Assembly (NCBI RefSeq): GCF_040706615.1
Contig: NZ_JAPDRF010000005.1
Location: 124,001 to 188,000 of the forward strand
Reading direction: 5' to 3'
From: Lentisalinibacter sediminis
GTDB lineage: Bacteria > Pseudomonadota > Gammaproteobacteria > Steroidobacterales > Woeseiaceae
Length of the DNA stretch: 64,000 bases
The notes under the pieces are model-generated. The model worked only from the letters and a program-made list of their open reading frames with translations. It searched no databases and was not told the DNA's origin. Of this stretch, positions 1 to 8,316 are shown piece by piece. Both the position numbers and the translations under genes were made by a program. Each line of letters begins with the position of its first letter. Position 1 is the stretch's first letter.

Positions 1-108
1 CCAGACTCGCAATGCGCGCGAGTAGATCTGCAGCAGATCGGCGTAATGGCACTCGTCGAATATCTCGATGATCGCCTCCTGTCCCTCAGGCGTCATCAGC
101 GTCCGCAT
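1..108 (-). CDS. Hypothetical protein, incomplete at window edge
   Basis: A minus-strand frame opens with ATG at 108 and runs off the left edge after 36 codons (start MRTLMTPEGQEA, later IFDECHYADLL). I do not recognise the family. No clear ribosome binding site precedes the ATG, which lies inside the 3' end of another short frame. It may be a real gene continuing to the left or part of a decayed region; the visible part is too short to decide. Confidence 0.3.
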   Translation of the reverse strand, partial: MRTLMTPEGQEAIIEIFDECHYADLLQIYSRALRVW

Positions 109-325
109 CGGCGCGGCCTTCCGCGCCGGACCTGAATCGGCCGAGTCGATTCCCCCGGATATCGAAGACCTCGATGCCCGGAAAACGCCGCAGCACACGG
201 GCGAGCCAGCCCACGGGCACGTGGCTCACGCTTCGCTCCGCCGGTATCACCAGCAGAGCCAGCCCGTTCCAGCGCCGGATCAGGTGGGGGTCGCTCGAGA
301 AACTGCGGTTGCTGCGGCTCGTGGC
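86..325 (-). pseudogene. Short open frame, probable gene remnant
   Basis: This 79-codon minus-strand frame encodes protein-like sequence (WNGLALLVIPAE, VPVGWLARVLRRFPGIEVF, then an Asp/Ala tail). It has no ATG, and two in-frame TAG codons lie just upstream (about 326-337). The amino acid composition looks like a real coding frame rather than a GC shadow, but there is no credible start. It is most simply a 5'-truncated or decayed gene. Its end overlaps the start of the next minus-strand frame. Family not recognised. Confidence 0.25.
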
Positions 326-437
326 CTAGTTCTACCGCGTACGGCCGCGCGTGGCGACGGAGCAACCTCTGGAAATGCTGTGGAAATCGTGGGGGTTCGC
401 GCGGACTGTGCATCGAACCCGTTTCCGGGTCACTGGT

Positions 438-499
438 CCCGGACAAAGTGTTAACCCTGTGTCCGGAATAAGGTGTAAACCATGTGACCGGAATAAACC
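438..499. repeat. Iterated repeats resembling insertion-sequence ends
   Basis: Three degenerate copies of a unit of about 20-25 bases lie head to tail. The core is CCGGAATAA followed by (G)GTGTAAACC in the best copy, with variants CCCGGACAAAGTGTTAACC and ACCGGAATAAACC. Arrays of this kind are known at the ends of IS21-like elements, where they bind transposase. No intact transposase is visible, so this may be a solo end left beside the tRNA gene. The family assignment is inference. Confidence 0.35.
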
Positions 500-509
500 C
501 GGGAAGAAT

Positions 510-586
<77 letters not shown>

Positions 587-603
587 CTTGGGAAAGGTGG
601 CGT

Positions 604-632
604 ATTCTACCGGCTATGCCGGGCCGTCTGCC
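604..632 (-). promoter_or_regulatory. Possible promoter of tRNA-Arg
   Basis: On the minus strand TAGAAT (604-609) matches a -10 box and lies 17 bases upstream of the mature tRNA 5' end. A poor -35 match (GGCAGA, 627-632) sits 17 bases further upstream. The -10 is good and the -35 weak. Confidence 0.35.
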
Positions 633-722
633 ACCTGATTGGCGGATTCCGCGCTCGGTTTCCGATCTACCTGATTGGAGGGCACTTGGCCGGGGGGGCG
701 TAGGCTGGGGGAGCAGACCGGC

Positions 723-2894
723 ATGCAGGACGACGACAGGTTCAAGACGGGCGGCGCAATCCGCGATCTGGAGGCGCTGGCGGCCGGCAGCGAAGACGAC
801 CCGCTGGTCGGCAGCACGATCGCGCAGTACCGCTTGCTCTCGTTGATCGCCGCCGGGGGTATGGGCCGGGTCTACCGGGCCGTGCGGACCGACGGCAGTT
901 TCGAGCGCGAGGTCGCGGTGAAGGTCGTGCCGTCCGGCCTTGGCGGCGAATATGCCCGGCGTTTCGAACTGGAGCGCCGTATCCTCGCCAGTCTCGCCCA
1001 TCCGAATATCGCGCAGCTTTTCGATGCCGGGGTGTCGGAGTCCGGCAACCTCTACATCATCATGGAGCTGGTCGAAGGCGAACCGATCGACCGCTACGTC
1101 CGCGACGCCGGCCTGGATACGCGCGGCAAAGCGCGGCTGATGCTCGGTCTCGCGCAGGTGCTCAACTTCGCTCACGGAAAGCTGGTGGTGCATCGGGACC
1201 TCAAGCCCTCGAACGTGCTCGTCGGCGGCGGCGGAAGCCTCAAGCTGCTGGACTTCGGCATCGCGAAGATCCTCGAGTCCCCGGACGACATGACCGCAAC
1301 GCATCGCCCGATGACGCCGCGCTACGCCAGTCCCGAGCAGCTCCTGAACGAGCCGGTGTCGGTCGCCAGCGATATCTACCAGTTCGGGCTGCTGTTCCTC
1401 GACCTGTTCGACCGGCGGCCGGGGCTCGAGGAAGAAACGCCGGCCTCGGCCACGGCCCGGGCTATACGCAAAGCCCCGATCACGGCCGAGTCGCGGCTAC
1501 TCACCCGGCTGCCGTCCGAGATTGCTGCGATCATCAACAAGTGTCTGCGCGCGGAGCCCGGCGAGCGCTACAGTTCCGCTGCGGAGCTGGCGCGCGATCT
1601 GGGCAGCTATCTCGGTGGCTATCCTGTCGCCGCGCGTGATCCCGGACCGCTGCAACGCGGTGCCAAGTTCCTGCGCCGCAACTGGCTGCCCACCGCCATC
1701 ACAGCTCTGTTCTCTGCCATCACGATTGCCTCGACGGCGTGGTACATCCAGGCGATCGAGCATGAACGGGCAGCGGCCATTCAGGCCAATGAGCGAGCAC
1801 AGCAGGAGGCCGCCACGGCGGAGGGCATCTCGGATTTCCTGCTGCGGATGATATCCGGCTCGAATGCGCTGCTCTCCCCGGGCGAGCCGCGGACGGTGCC
1901 CGAGGCGGTCGTGCGCGGCGCGGAGTTGCTCGGGACCGAGCTCGCGGATCAGCCGTCGGTGCGCGTACGCCTGGTCAACGCGCTCGCCGGTGCGCTGAAC
2001 AGCATGAACCAATGGGCGGACAGTCGCGAGCTGCTGGAAGCCGCACTGCCCGAGCTGATCGACCACCCCGATGTCGATTTCAGACAGCGCGGCTCGCTGC
2101 GCAGCAACCTGGCCTACGCGACCTATCGGCTGTCGGACTTCGATGGGGCCCGTGAACAGTATCGCGGCATCATCGACATCTACGAGCAGGCCGGCAAGAC
2201 AGACGATCTGGTGTACGCGAATGCATGGCGGCGGCTCGGCCTGCTGGAAAGGCGCGCCGCAAACTTCGATGTTGCGGCGGAGCATATGGCCCGCGCCGAG
2301 GCTGCGTATCGCGCCGGGAATGCCGCAGCCGACGTGATGGGCGGATTCACGGGCGACTACGGGCTCGTCCTGAGCCACATCGACAAGGAGGCGGCGATCG
2401 ACAAGTACCGGGAATCGATCCGCCTCCTGCGCCAGGTCCAGGGGGACGATTGCACACGCTGCGCCATCACCCTCTTCAACATGGCCTGGGCGCTGCGGGA
2501 ACAGGAGAAGCTCGAGGAAGCCCTGGCAACCATCGACGAGGCGGACCGGCTCTTCCGGCAGAGTCTGGGCGAGGATTACGGCACGCGGCGAGGCAGCTTC
2601 CTCTTCGAGAAGGCGGCGATCGTCAACGAACTGGGGCGCTACGAGGAAGCCGATCGCCTGCATCGCCAGGCGACTGACATCTACCGCCAGGAAGTGGGAG
2701 AAGGCCATTCCCTCTATGCTCTCTCCCTCTACGGACATGCACAGACCCACCGCGACCACGGGCGCTGCGACCTCGCCCTGCCGCTGCTTCGCGAGGCCCG
2801 TGAAATCCACGTCGAGCTGTTCGGGGAGGCGGGCGAATGGGTGAGGAAGGACGACGCGCGAATCGTCCAGTGTGAACAGCAACTACGGGACTGA
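723..2894 (+). CDS. Serine/threonine protein kinase with TPR region
   Basis: This 723-residue protein is a PknB-type (Hanks) kinase, predicted to phosphorylate Ser/Thr on unknown targets. The kinase domain spans about 35-300: glycine loop AAGGMGRVY (43-51), ATP-binding Lys67 in VAVK, catalytic loop HRDLKPSN (Asp159), DFG (177-179) and SPE at 203-205. One membrane segment follows (about 321-342). The C-terminal half is built of alpha-helical TPR-like repeats that would lie outside the cytoplasm. I chose ATG 723 because GGGGGAG precedes it; a TTG at 675 is possible. Complete catalytic motifs suggest an active kinase. No phosphatase or obvious substrate gene is adjacent. Confidence 0.9.
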   Translation: MQDDDRFKTGGAIRDLEALAAGSEDDPLVGSTIAQYRLLSLIAAGGMGRVYRAVRTDGSFEREVAVKVVPSGLGGEYARRFELERRILASLAHPNIAQLFDAGVSESGNLYIIMELVEGEPIDRYVRDAGLDTRGKARLMLGLAQVLNFAHGKLVVHRDLKPSNVLVGGGGSLKLLDFGIAKILESPDDMTATHRPMTPRYASPEQLLNEPVSVASDIYQFGLLFLDLFDRRPGLEEETPASATARAIRKAPITAESRLLTRLPSEIAAIINKCLRAEPGERYSSAAELARDLGSYLGGYPVAARDPGPLQRGAKFLRRNWLPTAITALFSAITIASTAWYIQAIEHERAAAIQANERAQQEAATAEGISDFLLRMISGSNALLSPGEPRTVPEAVVRGAELLGTELADQPSVRVRLVNALAGALNSMNQWADSRELLEAALPELIDHPDVDFRQRGSLRSNLAYATYRLSDFDGAREQYRGIIDIYEQAGKTDDLVYANAWRRLGLLERRAANFDVAAEHMARAEAAYRAGNAAADVMGGFTGDYGLVLSHIDKEAAIDKYRESIRLLRQVQGDDCTRCAITLFNMAWALREQEKLEEALATIDEADRLFRQSLGEDYGTRRGSFLFEKAAIVNELGRYEEADRLHRQATDIYRQEVGEGHSLYALSLYGHAQTHRDHGRCDLALPLLREAREIHVELFGEAGEWVRKDDARIVQCEQQLRD

Positions 2895-2924
2895 GACAGA
2901 CGGTCGTCGGGGTGTTCCGGGCGC

Positions 2925-2953
2925 TGCCAAATCGCAGGTATCGCCGGTATAAT
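2925..2953 (+). promoter_or_regulatory. Possible sigma-70 promoter for cytochrome gene
   Basis: A perfect TATAAT (2948-2953) lies 17 bases after TGCCAA (2925-2930), a weak -35. The cytochrome start codon is about 77 bases downstream. A perfect -10 is uncommon in DNA this GC-rich. Confidence 0.4.
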
Positions 2954-3030
2954 GGACGGCTGTTGACATCCCGGCCCGGCGCCCGGCGCCGGCGGCCAAT
3001 TCGCCCGTCTGCAACAACCGGAGTGATCTC

Positions 3031-3537
3031 TTGAGCACGCACGACCGTCGCTTCTTCGACATTTTCATGCTGATCCTCGGCATCCTGATCGCCGTGGCGG
3101 TAGGTATCTATCTGCTGGCGGAGTCCATCACGGACCGCACGCCCGGTGCCGAGTCGGAGGCAGTGTTCCAGGCCGAGGTGAAGCAGCGCATCGCGCCCAT
3201 CGGCGAGGTGGTGATGCCGGGCGAGGAAGCCGCCGCGCGCGCGGCGGCGGCGACGGTGCCGACACCGACACCGGTGGCGGCAACCCTGTCGGGACCTCAG
3301 GTGTACAACCAGGCCTGCATCGCCTGCCACGGCGCGGGCGTGGCAGGCGCACCAGTGGTCGGCGATGCCTCCGCCTGGCAGGCACGCATCGCAAAGGGCA
3401 TGGAGACGCTCTACGACCATTCCATCAACGGCTTCCAGGGCGAGGCCGGCTACATGCCGCCCAAGGGCGGCCGCGCCGATCTCTCGGACGAAGAGGTGAT
3501 CGCCGCGGTCGACTACATGGTGGAAGAGAGCCGCTAG
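3031..3537 (+). CDS. Membrane-anchored c-type cytochrome (c5-like)
   Basis: This is a 168-residue electron-transfer protein held on the periplasmic face of the inner membrane. An uncleaved N-terminal helix (about 9-29) is followed by a Pro/Ala-rich linker and a class I cytochrome c domain. CIACH (96-100) binds heme, and Met142 in GYMPPKGG is the likely sixth ligand. Translation starts at TTG behind GGAGTGA; no better start exists. The architecture matches the cytochrome c5 / CycB-like group common in gammaproteobacteria. Its partner oxidase or reductase is not in the window. Its stop codon overlaps the stop of convergent comM at a shared CTAG. Confidence 0.88.
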   Translation: MSTHDRRFFDIFMLILGILIAVAVGIYLLAESITDRTPGAESEAVFQAEVKQRIAPIGEVVMPGEEAAARAAAATVPTPTPVAATLSGPQVYNQACIACHGAGVAGAPVVGDASAWQARIAKGMETLYDHSINGFQGEAGYMPPKGGRADLSDEEVIAAVDYMVEESR

Positions 3538-5069
3538 GTCCCGGGCTGCCGGGTCCGCATCCCCGCGGCACCCGTAATCGTATTTCTGAAACTCACCGCC
3601 TCGGCGAGGTGAGCGGCGTCGATCGGCTCGCTGCCGGAGACGTCTGCGATGCTGCGGGCCACCCGGATGACCCGATGGCAGGCCCGCATCGACAGCGCCA
3701 TGCGCTCGGCGGCTGTCGCCAGCAGCCGGCGGCAGGCATCGTCCAGCGGCGCATGGGCCGCGAGTTCGCGGCCGCCCAGCGCCGCATTCAGCTTCCCGGC
3801 CCGCTCGATCTGGCGCCGGCGCGCAGCGGCGACCCGCGCGGCCGCCGCCGCCGTGGGCTCACCGGAAGACTGGCCCGATCGCAGCACCTCCGGCGGCAGC
3901 CGCGTGACTTCCACGCCGATGTCGATGCGGTCCAGGAATGGCCCGGAGATGCGGCTGCGGTACATCGCGATCTGGCCGGGGGTGCAGCGGCACTCGTGGC
4001 GGGGATCGCCCCGGTAGCCGCAGGGACAGGGGTTCATCGCAGCGACGAGCTGGAAGCGCGCGGGGAAATCGGTCTGGCGCCGGGCACGGGATATGGTGAT
4101 GTGGCCCCGCTCGATTGGCTCGCGCAGCACTTCCAGCACAGGACGCTGAAACTCCGGCAGCTCGTCCAGGAACAGGACCCCGTTGTGGGCCCGTGAGATC
4201 TCGCCCGGCATCGGCGTGCTGCCGCCGCCCACCAGCGCAGGTGCCGAGGCGGTATGGTGCGGCGCCCGATAAGGCCGCCGGCCCCAGCGCTCGCCGTCGA
4301 AGGACCGGCCCGCGACGGAGTCGACGGCCGCGGTCTCCAGGGCTTCCGCCTCGGTCAGCGGCGGCAGCAGGCCGGGCAGCCGGGAGGCCAGCATGCTCTT
4401 GCCGGTGCCCGGCGGGCCAACCAGCAGCAGGTGATGGCCGCCGGCCGCGGCCACCTCCAACGCACGACGGGCCCGGGACTGGCCGATCACGTCCACGAGG
4501 TCCTCGCAGGCGTTGTCCGCCAGCGGCGGCAGGCCCGTCTCCAGTGCCGGCAGCCGCGCCTTGCCGCGCAGGTGGGCGACCACTTCCGTAAGGCTCGAGG
4601 CGGCGAACACGGTAGCCCCGCGGATCAGCGCCGCCTCCCGGGCAACGGCCGCGGGTACCACCAGCGCCCTGCCGGCAGCCGCGGCGCGGACCGCGGCAGG
4701 CAATACCCCCGGCACCGCCCGCAGCTCGCCGTTGAGGCCGAGTTCGCCGTAGAACTCGCAGTTCCCGAGCGCCGGGGCCGGTACGTGCCTGCGGGCGGCG
4801 AGAATGCCCAGCGCGATCGGCAGGTCGAAGCGGCCGCCCGACTTGGGCAGGTCCGCCGGGGCGAGATTGACGGTGATGCGGCTCTGGGGGAACTCGAAGT
4901 CGCTCTCCAGGATGGCACCCCTGACCCGGTCGCGAGCTTCGCGTACGGCGACCTCGGCGAGGCCGACGATGGAAAAACGGGGCAGGCCGCCGGACAGGTG
5001 CACCTCCACGGTGACCGGGGGCGCCTCGAGGCCGTTCTGGCCCCGGCTATGGAGCGTGGCGATTCCCAT
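3534..5069 (-). CDS. comM: YifB/ComM family AAA+ ATPase (Mg-chelatase-like)
   Basis: This 511-residue AAA+ protein is of the ComM type, a hexameric helicase shown in Vibrio cholerae to promote branch migration when transformed DNA recombines. It has the N-terminal ChlI-like fold (start MGIATLHSRGQNGLEA), Walker A GPPGTGKS at 218-225, the C4 motif NPCPCGYRGDPRHECRC and a C-terminal Mg-chelatase domain. Length is typical. The gene lies downstream of ubiK, an arrangement also seen in Pseudomonas. A role in natural transformation or general recombination is inferred from the family; the window also carries type IV pilus genes. Confidence 0.93.
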   Translation of the reverse strand: MGIATLHSRGQNGLEAPPVTVEVHLSGGLPRFSIVGLAEVAVREARDRVRGAILESDFEFPQSRITVNLAPADLPKSGGRFDLPIALGILAARRHVPAPALGNCEFYGELGLNGELRAVPGVLPAAVRAAAAGRALVVPAAVAREAALIRGATVFAASSLTEVVAHLRGKARLPALETGLPPLADNACEDLVDVIGQSRARRALEVAAAGGHHLLLVGPPGTGKSMLASRLPGLLPPLTEAEALETAAVDSVAGRSFDGERWGRRPYRAPHHTASAPALVGGGSTPMPGEISRAHNGVLFLDELPEFQRPVLEVLREPIERGHITISRARRQTDFPARFQLVAAMNPCPCGYRGDPRHECRCTPGQIAMYRSRISGPFLDRIDIGVEVTRLPPEVLRSGQSSGEPTAAAAARVAAARRRQIERAGKLNAALGGRELAAHAPLDDACRRLLATAAERMALSMRACHRVIRVARSIADVSGSEPIDAAHLAEAVSFRNTITGAAGMRTRQPGT

Positions 5070-5133
5070 CCGCCCTCCCTGGCAGACGTCCCTGACAGAT
5101 TCAACGTCGGGTGCCGGGCACGCCGGCGCCGTA

Positions 5134-5403
5134 TCAGTCCTGGTCGGTGTTGCTCTCGCCGCTGCCGCCTTCGGCCTCCAGCTCGGCGACCCGCTTCTGG
5201 AGCTCCTCCAGCAGCGAGCGGCTGCGGGCCAGAACCGCGGCCTGGACCTCGAACTCCTCCCGGGTCACCAGATCCATGCGGGCGAGCGCGGTGCGGAGCA
5301 TCGCCCGGAAGTTCTCCTCCAGGTCGCCCTGCACGGAGCGCAGGCCCTGGGGCACGGCCGCCGCGAGCCGGCTGGCGAGGCTGTCGATCGTCTCTCTTTC
5401 CAT
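5134..5403 (-). CDS. ubiK: Ubiquinone biosynthesis accessory factor UbiK (BMFP domain)
   Basis: This is an 89-residue BMFP (YqiC-like) protein. In E. coli UbiK binds UbiJ and supports the soluble Ubi complex during aerobic ubiquinone synthesis. The sequence has an amphipathic N-terminal helix (ETIDSLASRLAAAVP), a central helix (LEENFRAMLRTALARMDLV) and a C-terminal coiled coil ending in an acidic tail. The frame stays open upstream, but the ATG at 5403 gives the family's usual length and follows AAGG. The gene is divergent from the glnK operon and upstream of comM. Its partner UbiJ is encoded at about 22.2 kb. Confidence 0.9.
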   Translation of the reverse strand: MERETIDSLASRLAAAVPQGLRSVQGDLEENFRAMLRTALARMDLVTREEFEVQAAVLARSRSLLEELQKRVAELEAEGGSGESNTDQD

Positions 5404-5513
5404 GGGCCCTTGTTTAACGCAGCCGGCAGCGAAACGCCAGGCCGGAATCGGCTCCGCCAGCCCGGAAACGGGTGCCGGAGCATGTCCATGATGATGCAAA
5501 GCAGCAAATCGTT

Positions 5514-5530
5514 TGCACCACAACGGGGCG
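5514..5530 (+). promoter_or_regulatory. Possible NtrC binding site
   Basis: TGCACC, five bases, then GGGGCG resembles the NtrC dyad TGCACC-N5-GGTGCA, with a perfect left half and a degraded right half. It lies about 55-70 bases upstream of the sigma-54 promoter, within the normal range for an NtrC site. Only one convincing site was seen. Confidence 0.4.
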
Positions 5531-5582
5531 AGCAACTCAGCGCGAAACGCGTAACTGATTGATTCAACGGTGTATTACCGAT

Positions 5583-5597
5583 TGGCACGGAATCTGC
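5583..5597 (+). promoter_or_regulatory. Sigma-54 (-24/-12) promoter of the porin-glnK-amtB operon
   Basis: TGGCAC (5583-5588), five bases, then CTGC (5594-5597) matches the RpoN consensus TGGCAC-N5-TTGC. The GG and GC dinucleotides are exactly 10 bases apart. Transcription would begin near 5609, leaving a leader of about 68 bases before the ATG at 5677. RpoN/NtrC control is the expected regime for glnK-amtB, so context and sequence agree. Confidence 0.85.
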
Positions 5598-5676
5598 TTT
5601 AACCAGCCCGCAATGGCACCGGCCCGGTCGGCTGCCGGGCATACAACTACTACAAGACATCAAGCAGAGGACACTC

Positions 5677-6318
5677 ATGAAACTAATCAGCAAGACGGCA
5701 ATGATGGCCGCCGGCCTTCTCGCGAGCGGTGCGGCGATGGCTGACTTCTCCGCCAACGTGGGCTGGATGAGCGAATACCACTTCCGGGGCATCTTCCAGA
5801 AGAACTCGTCCGCCTATGCCGGTCTCGACTTCGAGCAGAACGGCTTCTACGTCGGCACGTGGGCAGCCGACGTGGACAATGGCCCCGGCGCCGATGGTCT
5901 CGAGGTCGACGGCTACTTCGGTTATGGCGGCGAGATCGAGGGCTTCACGTACGGCATCGGCTTCACCGGCTACTACTACACCGGCGACTTCGACGACACC
6001 TACCAGGAGATCAACCTGAGCGGCGGCTACGAATGGCTGAGCGTTGCCGTGGCACTGGGTGAGTACGAGAACTTCGACGGTCCGACCCAGGACTACACGT
6101 TCTACTCCATCACCGGCGAGTACGAGGGTTTCTACGCGACCTACGGCGGCTTCAGCCAGGACTTCGACGGCAGCTACCTGGAGCTCGGCTACGGCTGGGA
6201 TTTCTCGGGCGTCGACCTCGGGGTGATGCTGATCCTGGCGGATGACGACCTGACGGGCCGGACGGAGACCGACGAGTCGATCGTATTCACCATCGGCAAG
6301 GGCTTCGATCTCGACTGA
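5677..6318 (+). CDS. TorF-family putative porin (Gcw_chp)
   Basis: This is a 213-residue secreted protein. It has a signal peptide (cleavage probably after GAAMA, near residue 22) followed by alternating aromatic and acidic beta strands rich in Gly, Tyr and Asp, ending in an aromatic-containing strand. It matches the TorF/Gcw_chp group of predicted outer-membrane barrels. It is the first gene of a sigma-54 operon with glnK and amtB, so it probably serves diffusion of a nitrogen source across the outer membrane under nitrogen limitation. That substrate is inferred from context; the family has little direct biochemistry. Confidence 0.85.
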   Translation: MKLISKTAMMAAGLLASGAAMADFSANVGWMSEYHFRGIFQKNSSAYAGLDFEQNGFYVGTWAADVDNGPGADGLEVDGYFGYGGEIEGFTYGIGFTGYYYTGDFDDTYQEINLSGGYEWLSVAVALGEYENFDGPTQDYTFYSITGEYEGFYATYGGFSQDFDGSYLELGYGWDFSGVDLGVMLILADDDLTGRTETDESIVFTIGKGFDLD

Positions 6319-6384
6319 ACGCCTCGGGGGCGGCGGCAGCGGCTGCCGCCCCCGGGACAGCCAACCAGAACAGGGGTACACGCA

Positions 6385-6723
6385 ATGAAGCTGATCACAG
6401 CGATCATCAAGCCCTTCAAACTCGATGACGTCCGCCAGGCGGTGGCCGACATCGGCATACAGGGCATCACAGTAACGGAAGTGAAGGGCTTCGGCCGTCA
6501 GCGCGGCCACACCGAGCTCTACCGCGGCGCCGAGTACGTCGTGGACTTCCTGCCGAAGGCGAAGATCGAACTCGCGGTGGACGACGACATCGCCGAGCAG
6601 GTGATCGAGGCGATCACCAACACGGCCCGCACCGGCAAGATCGGCGACGGCAAGATCTTCGTCACCACCCTCGAACAGGCGATACGCATCCGCACCGGAG
6701 AGACCGGCGCGGAGGCCGTCTGA
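6385..6723 (+). CDS. glnK: Nitrogen regulatory protein P-II
   Basis: This 112-residue P-II signalling protein senses 2-oxoglutarate and ATP/ADP. It carries the T-loop uridylylation site Tyr51 in YRGAEYVVDF, the B loop around TGKIGDGKIF and the C-terminal RIRTGE segment. Length and start (MKLITAIIKPFKLDDV) are standard. Placement directly before amtB identifies it as the GlnK paralogue, which plugs the AmtB pore when ammonium rises. It lies in the same sigma-54 operon as the preceding porin. GlnB-like activity on glutamine synthetase control cannot be excluded from sequence. Confidence 0.96.
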   Translation: MKLITAIIKPFKLDDVRQAVADIGIQGITVTEVKGFGRQRGHTELYRGAEYVVDFLPKAKIELAVDDDIAEQVIEAITNTARTGKIGDGKIFVTTLEQAIRIRTGETGAEAV

Positions 6724-6752
6724 CCGTATAACGATAAAGGGAGGCTCCCCCA

Positions 6753-8027
6753 GTGGAAGAACTCACACAGTTAAGCGGGCAGGTGACCGAACTCGCCTAT
6801 GCCCTGGATACTTTCTACTTCCTGGTGATGGGCGCGCTGGTCATGTGGATGGCCGCCGGCTTCACCATGCTCGAATCGGGTCTCGTCCGTGCCAAGAACA
6901 CGGCAGAGATCCTGACCAAGAACGTCGGTCTGTATTCGATCGCCTGCATCATGTACATGGTGGTCGGCTACAACATCATGTACCCCGGCGACGCGGTATC
7001 CAGCTGGTTCCCGGGGATTTCTTTCTTCCTCGGTGCCGACAACACCGCGGAAGACGTGATCGCCAGCGGCGGAGACATCTACTACTCCGGTCTGTCCGAC
7101 TTCTTCTTCCAGGTCGTGTTCGTGGCCACCGCCATGTCCATCGTCTCCGGCGCGGTCGCCGAGCGCATGAAGCTCTGGTCGTTCTTCGCCTTCGCGGTGG
7201 TGCTGACGGGTTTCATCTATCCCCTCCAGGGCTACTGGAAGTGGGGCGGCGGCTTTCTGGATCAGGCCAACTTCCAGGACTTCGCGGGCTCCGGCGTGGT
7301 GCACATGACCGGTGCCGCCGCGGCGCTGGCCGGCGTCATCCTGCTCGGCGCGCGCAAGGGCAAATACGGGCCGAAGGGCGAGATCAACGCCATCCCGGGC
7401 TGTAATCTGCCGCTGGCCACCCTGGGCACGCTGATCCTGTGGCTCGGCTGGTTCGGGTTCAACGGTGGATCCGAACTGATGGTCTCCAACGTCGGCGAAG
7501 CCAACGCAGTCTCCATGATCTTCGTGAACACGAACATGGCCGCCGCGGGTGGCCTGGTAGGCGCGCTGATCCTGTCGCGGCTCTGGTTCGGCAAGGCGGA
7601 CCTGACCATGGCGCTGAACGGCGCCCTGGCCGGGCTCGTGGCCATCACGGCCGAGCCGCTGACGCCAACGCCGGGCGTGGCCACCATCATCGGTCTCGTC
7701 GGTGGTCTGCTGGTCGTGGGTTCCATCGTGTTCCTCGACAAGCTGCGCATCGACGACCCGGTCGGCGCGATCTCCGTGCACGGCGTGGTCGGCATGTGGG
7801 GTCTGCTGGCAGTGCCGCTGACCAACGACGGCGCCACGTTCGGCGCCCAGTTGCTCGGCCTGGTGACCATTCTGGCCTGGGTATTCATCGCGAGCTTCAT
7901 CGTCTGGTTCATCCTGAAGGTCACCATCGGCATCCGGGTGAGCGACGAGCAGGAGTACGAGGGCGTGGATCTCAGCGAATGCGGCCTCGAGGCGTACCCG
8001 GAGTTCGTCAAGGGAGGCGGCGAATAG
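6753..8027 (+). CDS. amtB: Ammonium transporter
   Basis: This 424-residue Amt-family channel conducts ammonium across the inner membrane as a trimer. Family signatures are AGFTMLESGLVRAKN near the N-terminus, the first twin histidine in VVHMTGAAAAL and the second in VHGVVGMWG; about 11 membrane helices are expected. Translation begins at GTG behind AAAGGGAGG. The short N-terminus has no obvious cleavable signal, unlike E. coli AmtB. It ends the operon; an inverted repeat and an intrinsic terminator follow. Confidence 0.96.
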   Translation: MEELTQLSGQVTELAYALDTFYFLVMGALVMWMAAGFTMLESGLVRAKNTAEILTKNVGLYSIACIMYMVVGYNIMYPGDAVSSWFPGISFFLGADNTAEDVIASGGDIYYSGLSDFFFQVVFVATAMSIVSGAVAERMKLWSFFAFAVVLTGFIYPLQGYWKWGGGFLDQANFQDFAGSGVVHMTGAAAALAGVILLGARKGKYGPKGEINAIPGCNLPLATLGTLILWLGWFGFNGGSELMVSNVGEANAVSMIFVNTNMAAAGGLVGALILSRLWFGKADLTMALNGALAGLVAITAEPLTPTPGVATIIGLVGGLLVVGSIVFLDKLRIDDPVGAISVHGVVGMWGLLAVPLTNDGATFGAQLLGLVTILAWVFIASFIVWFILKVTIGIRVSDEQEYEGVDLSECGLEAYPEFVKGGGE

Positions 8028-8051
8028 GACAAACACCACAATAATCACTAA

Positions 8052-8101
8052 GGGTATCCGCCGGCGTCATCCGGTCCCCCTCCCGGTGCCGGCGGATACC
8101 C
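8052..8101 (+). repeat. 14-base perfect inverted repeat after amtB
   Basis: GGGTATCCGCCGGC (8052-8065) is perfectly complementary to GCCGGCGGATACCC (8088-8101), leaving a 22-base loop. It begins 25 bases after the amtB stop and lacks a T tract. It could stabilise the 3' end of the amtB mRNA or act with the intrinsic terminator further on. Confidence 0.7.
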
Positions 8102-8135
8102 ACCTTCCAGGACTGTTCCGAACAGTCACGGTTAC

Positions 8136-8161
8136 GGGCCCCGTCAGGGGCCCTTTTTTTG
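8136..8161 (+). terminator. Intrinsic terminator of the glnK-amtB operon
   Basis: The hairpin has a 7-bp stem (GGGCCCC/GGGGCCC), a GTCA tetraloop and an uninterrupted run of at least seven T. It is about 110 bases past amtB and 190 before the next gene. Confidence 0.92.
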
Positions 8162-8316
8162 TGTCTGCGCCGCTTTGCCGGGGGGCAGTCGCCGACCGGA
8201 CGTGCCAGAGTGTGAACATAATCCGCGGCCGTCCCGCACGCCGGAATGGGAGTTGGTTCACTTAATGCGAGCGGCCCCGATGCTAGACTTCTGTCATCGC
8301 TGGCTGAAACCCCTCC

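Noticed and set aside
1..450. REP-associated (RAYT) transposase remnant
   Set aside because: The short frames lack the HxH-type motif and PNHVH segment of RAYT proteins.
6771..8048. 425-codon frame antisense to amtB
   Set aside because: Extremely rich in His, Asp and Gln with no domain; a codon shadow of amtB.
8111..8127. GACTGTTC-C-GAACAGTC as a LexA box
   Set aside because: The CTGT and ACAG halves are only five bases apart; the gammaproteobacterial LexA box needs eight.
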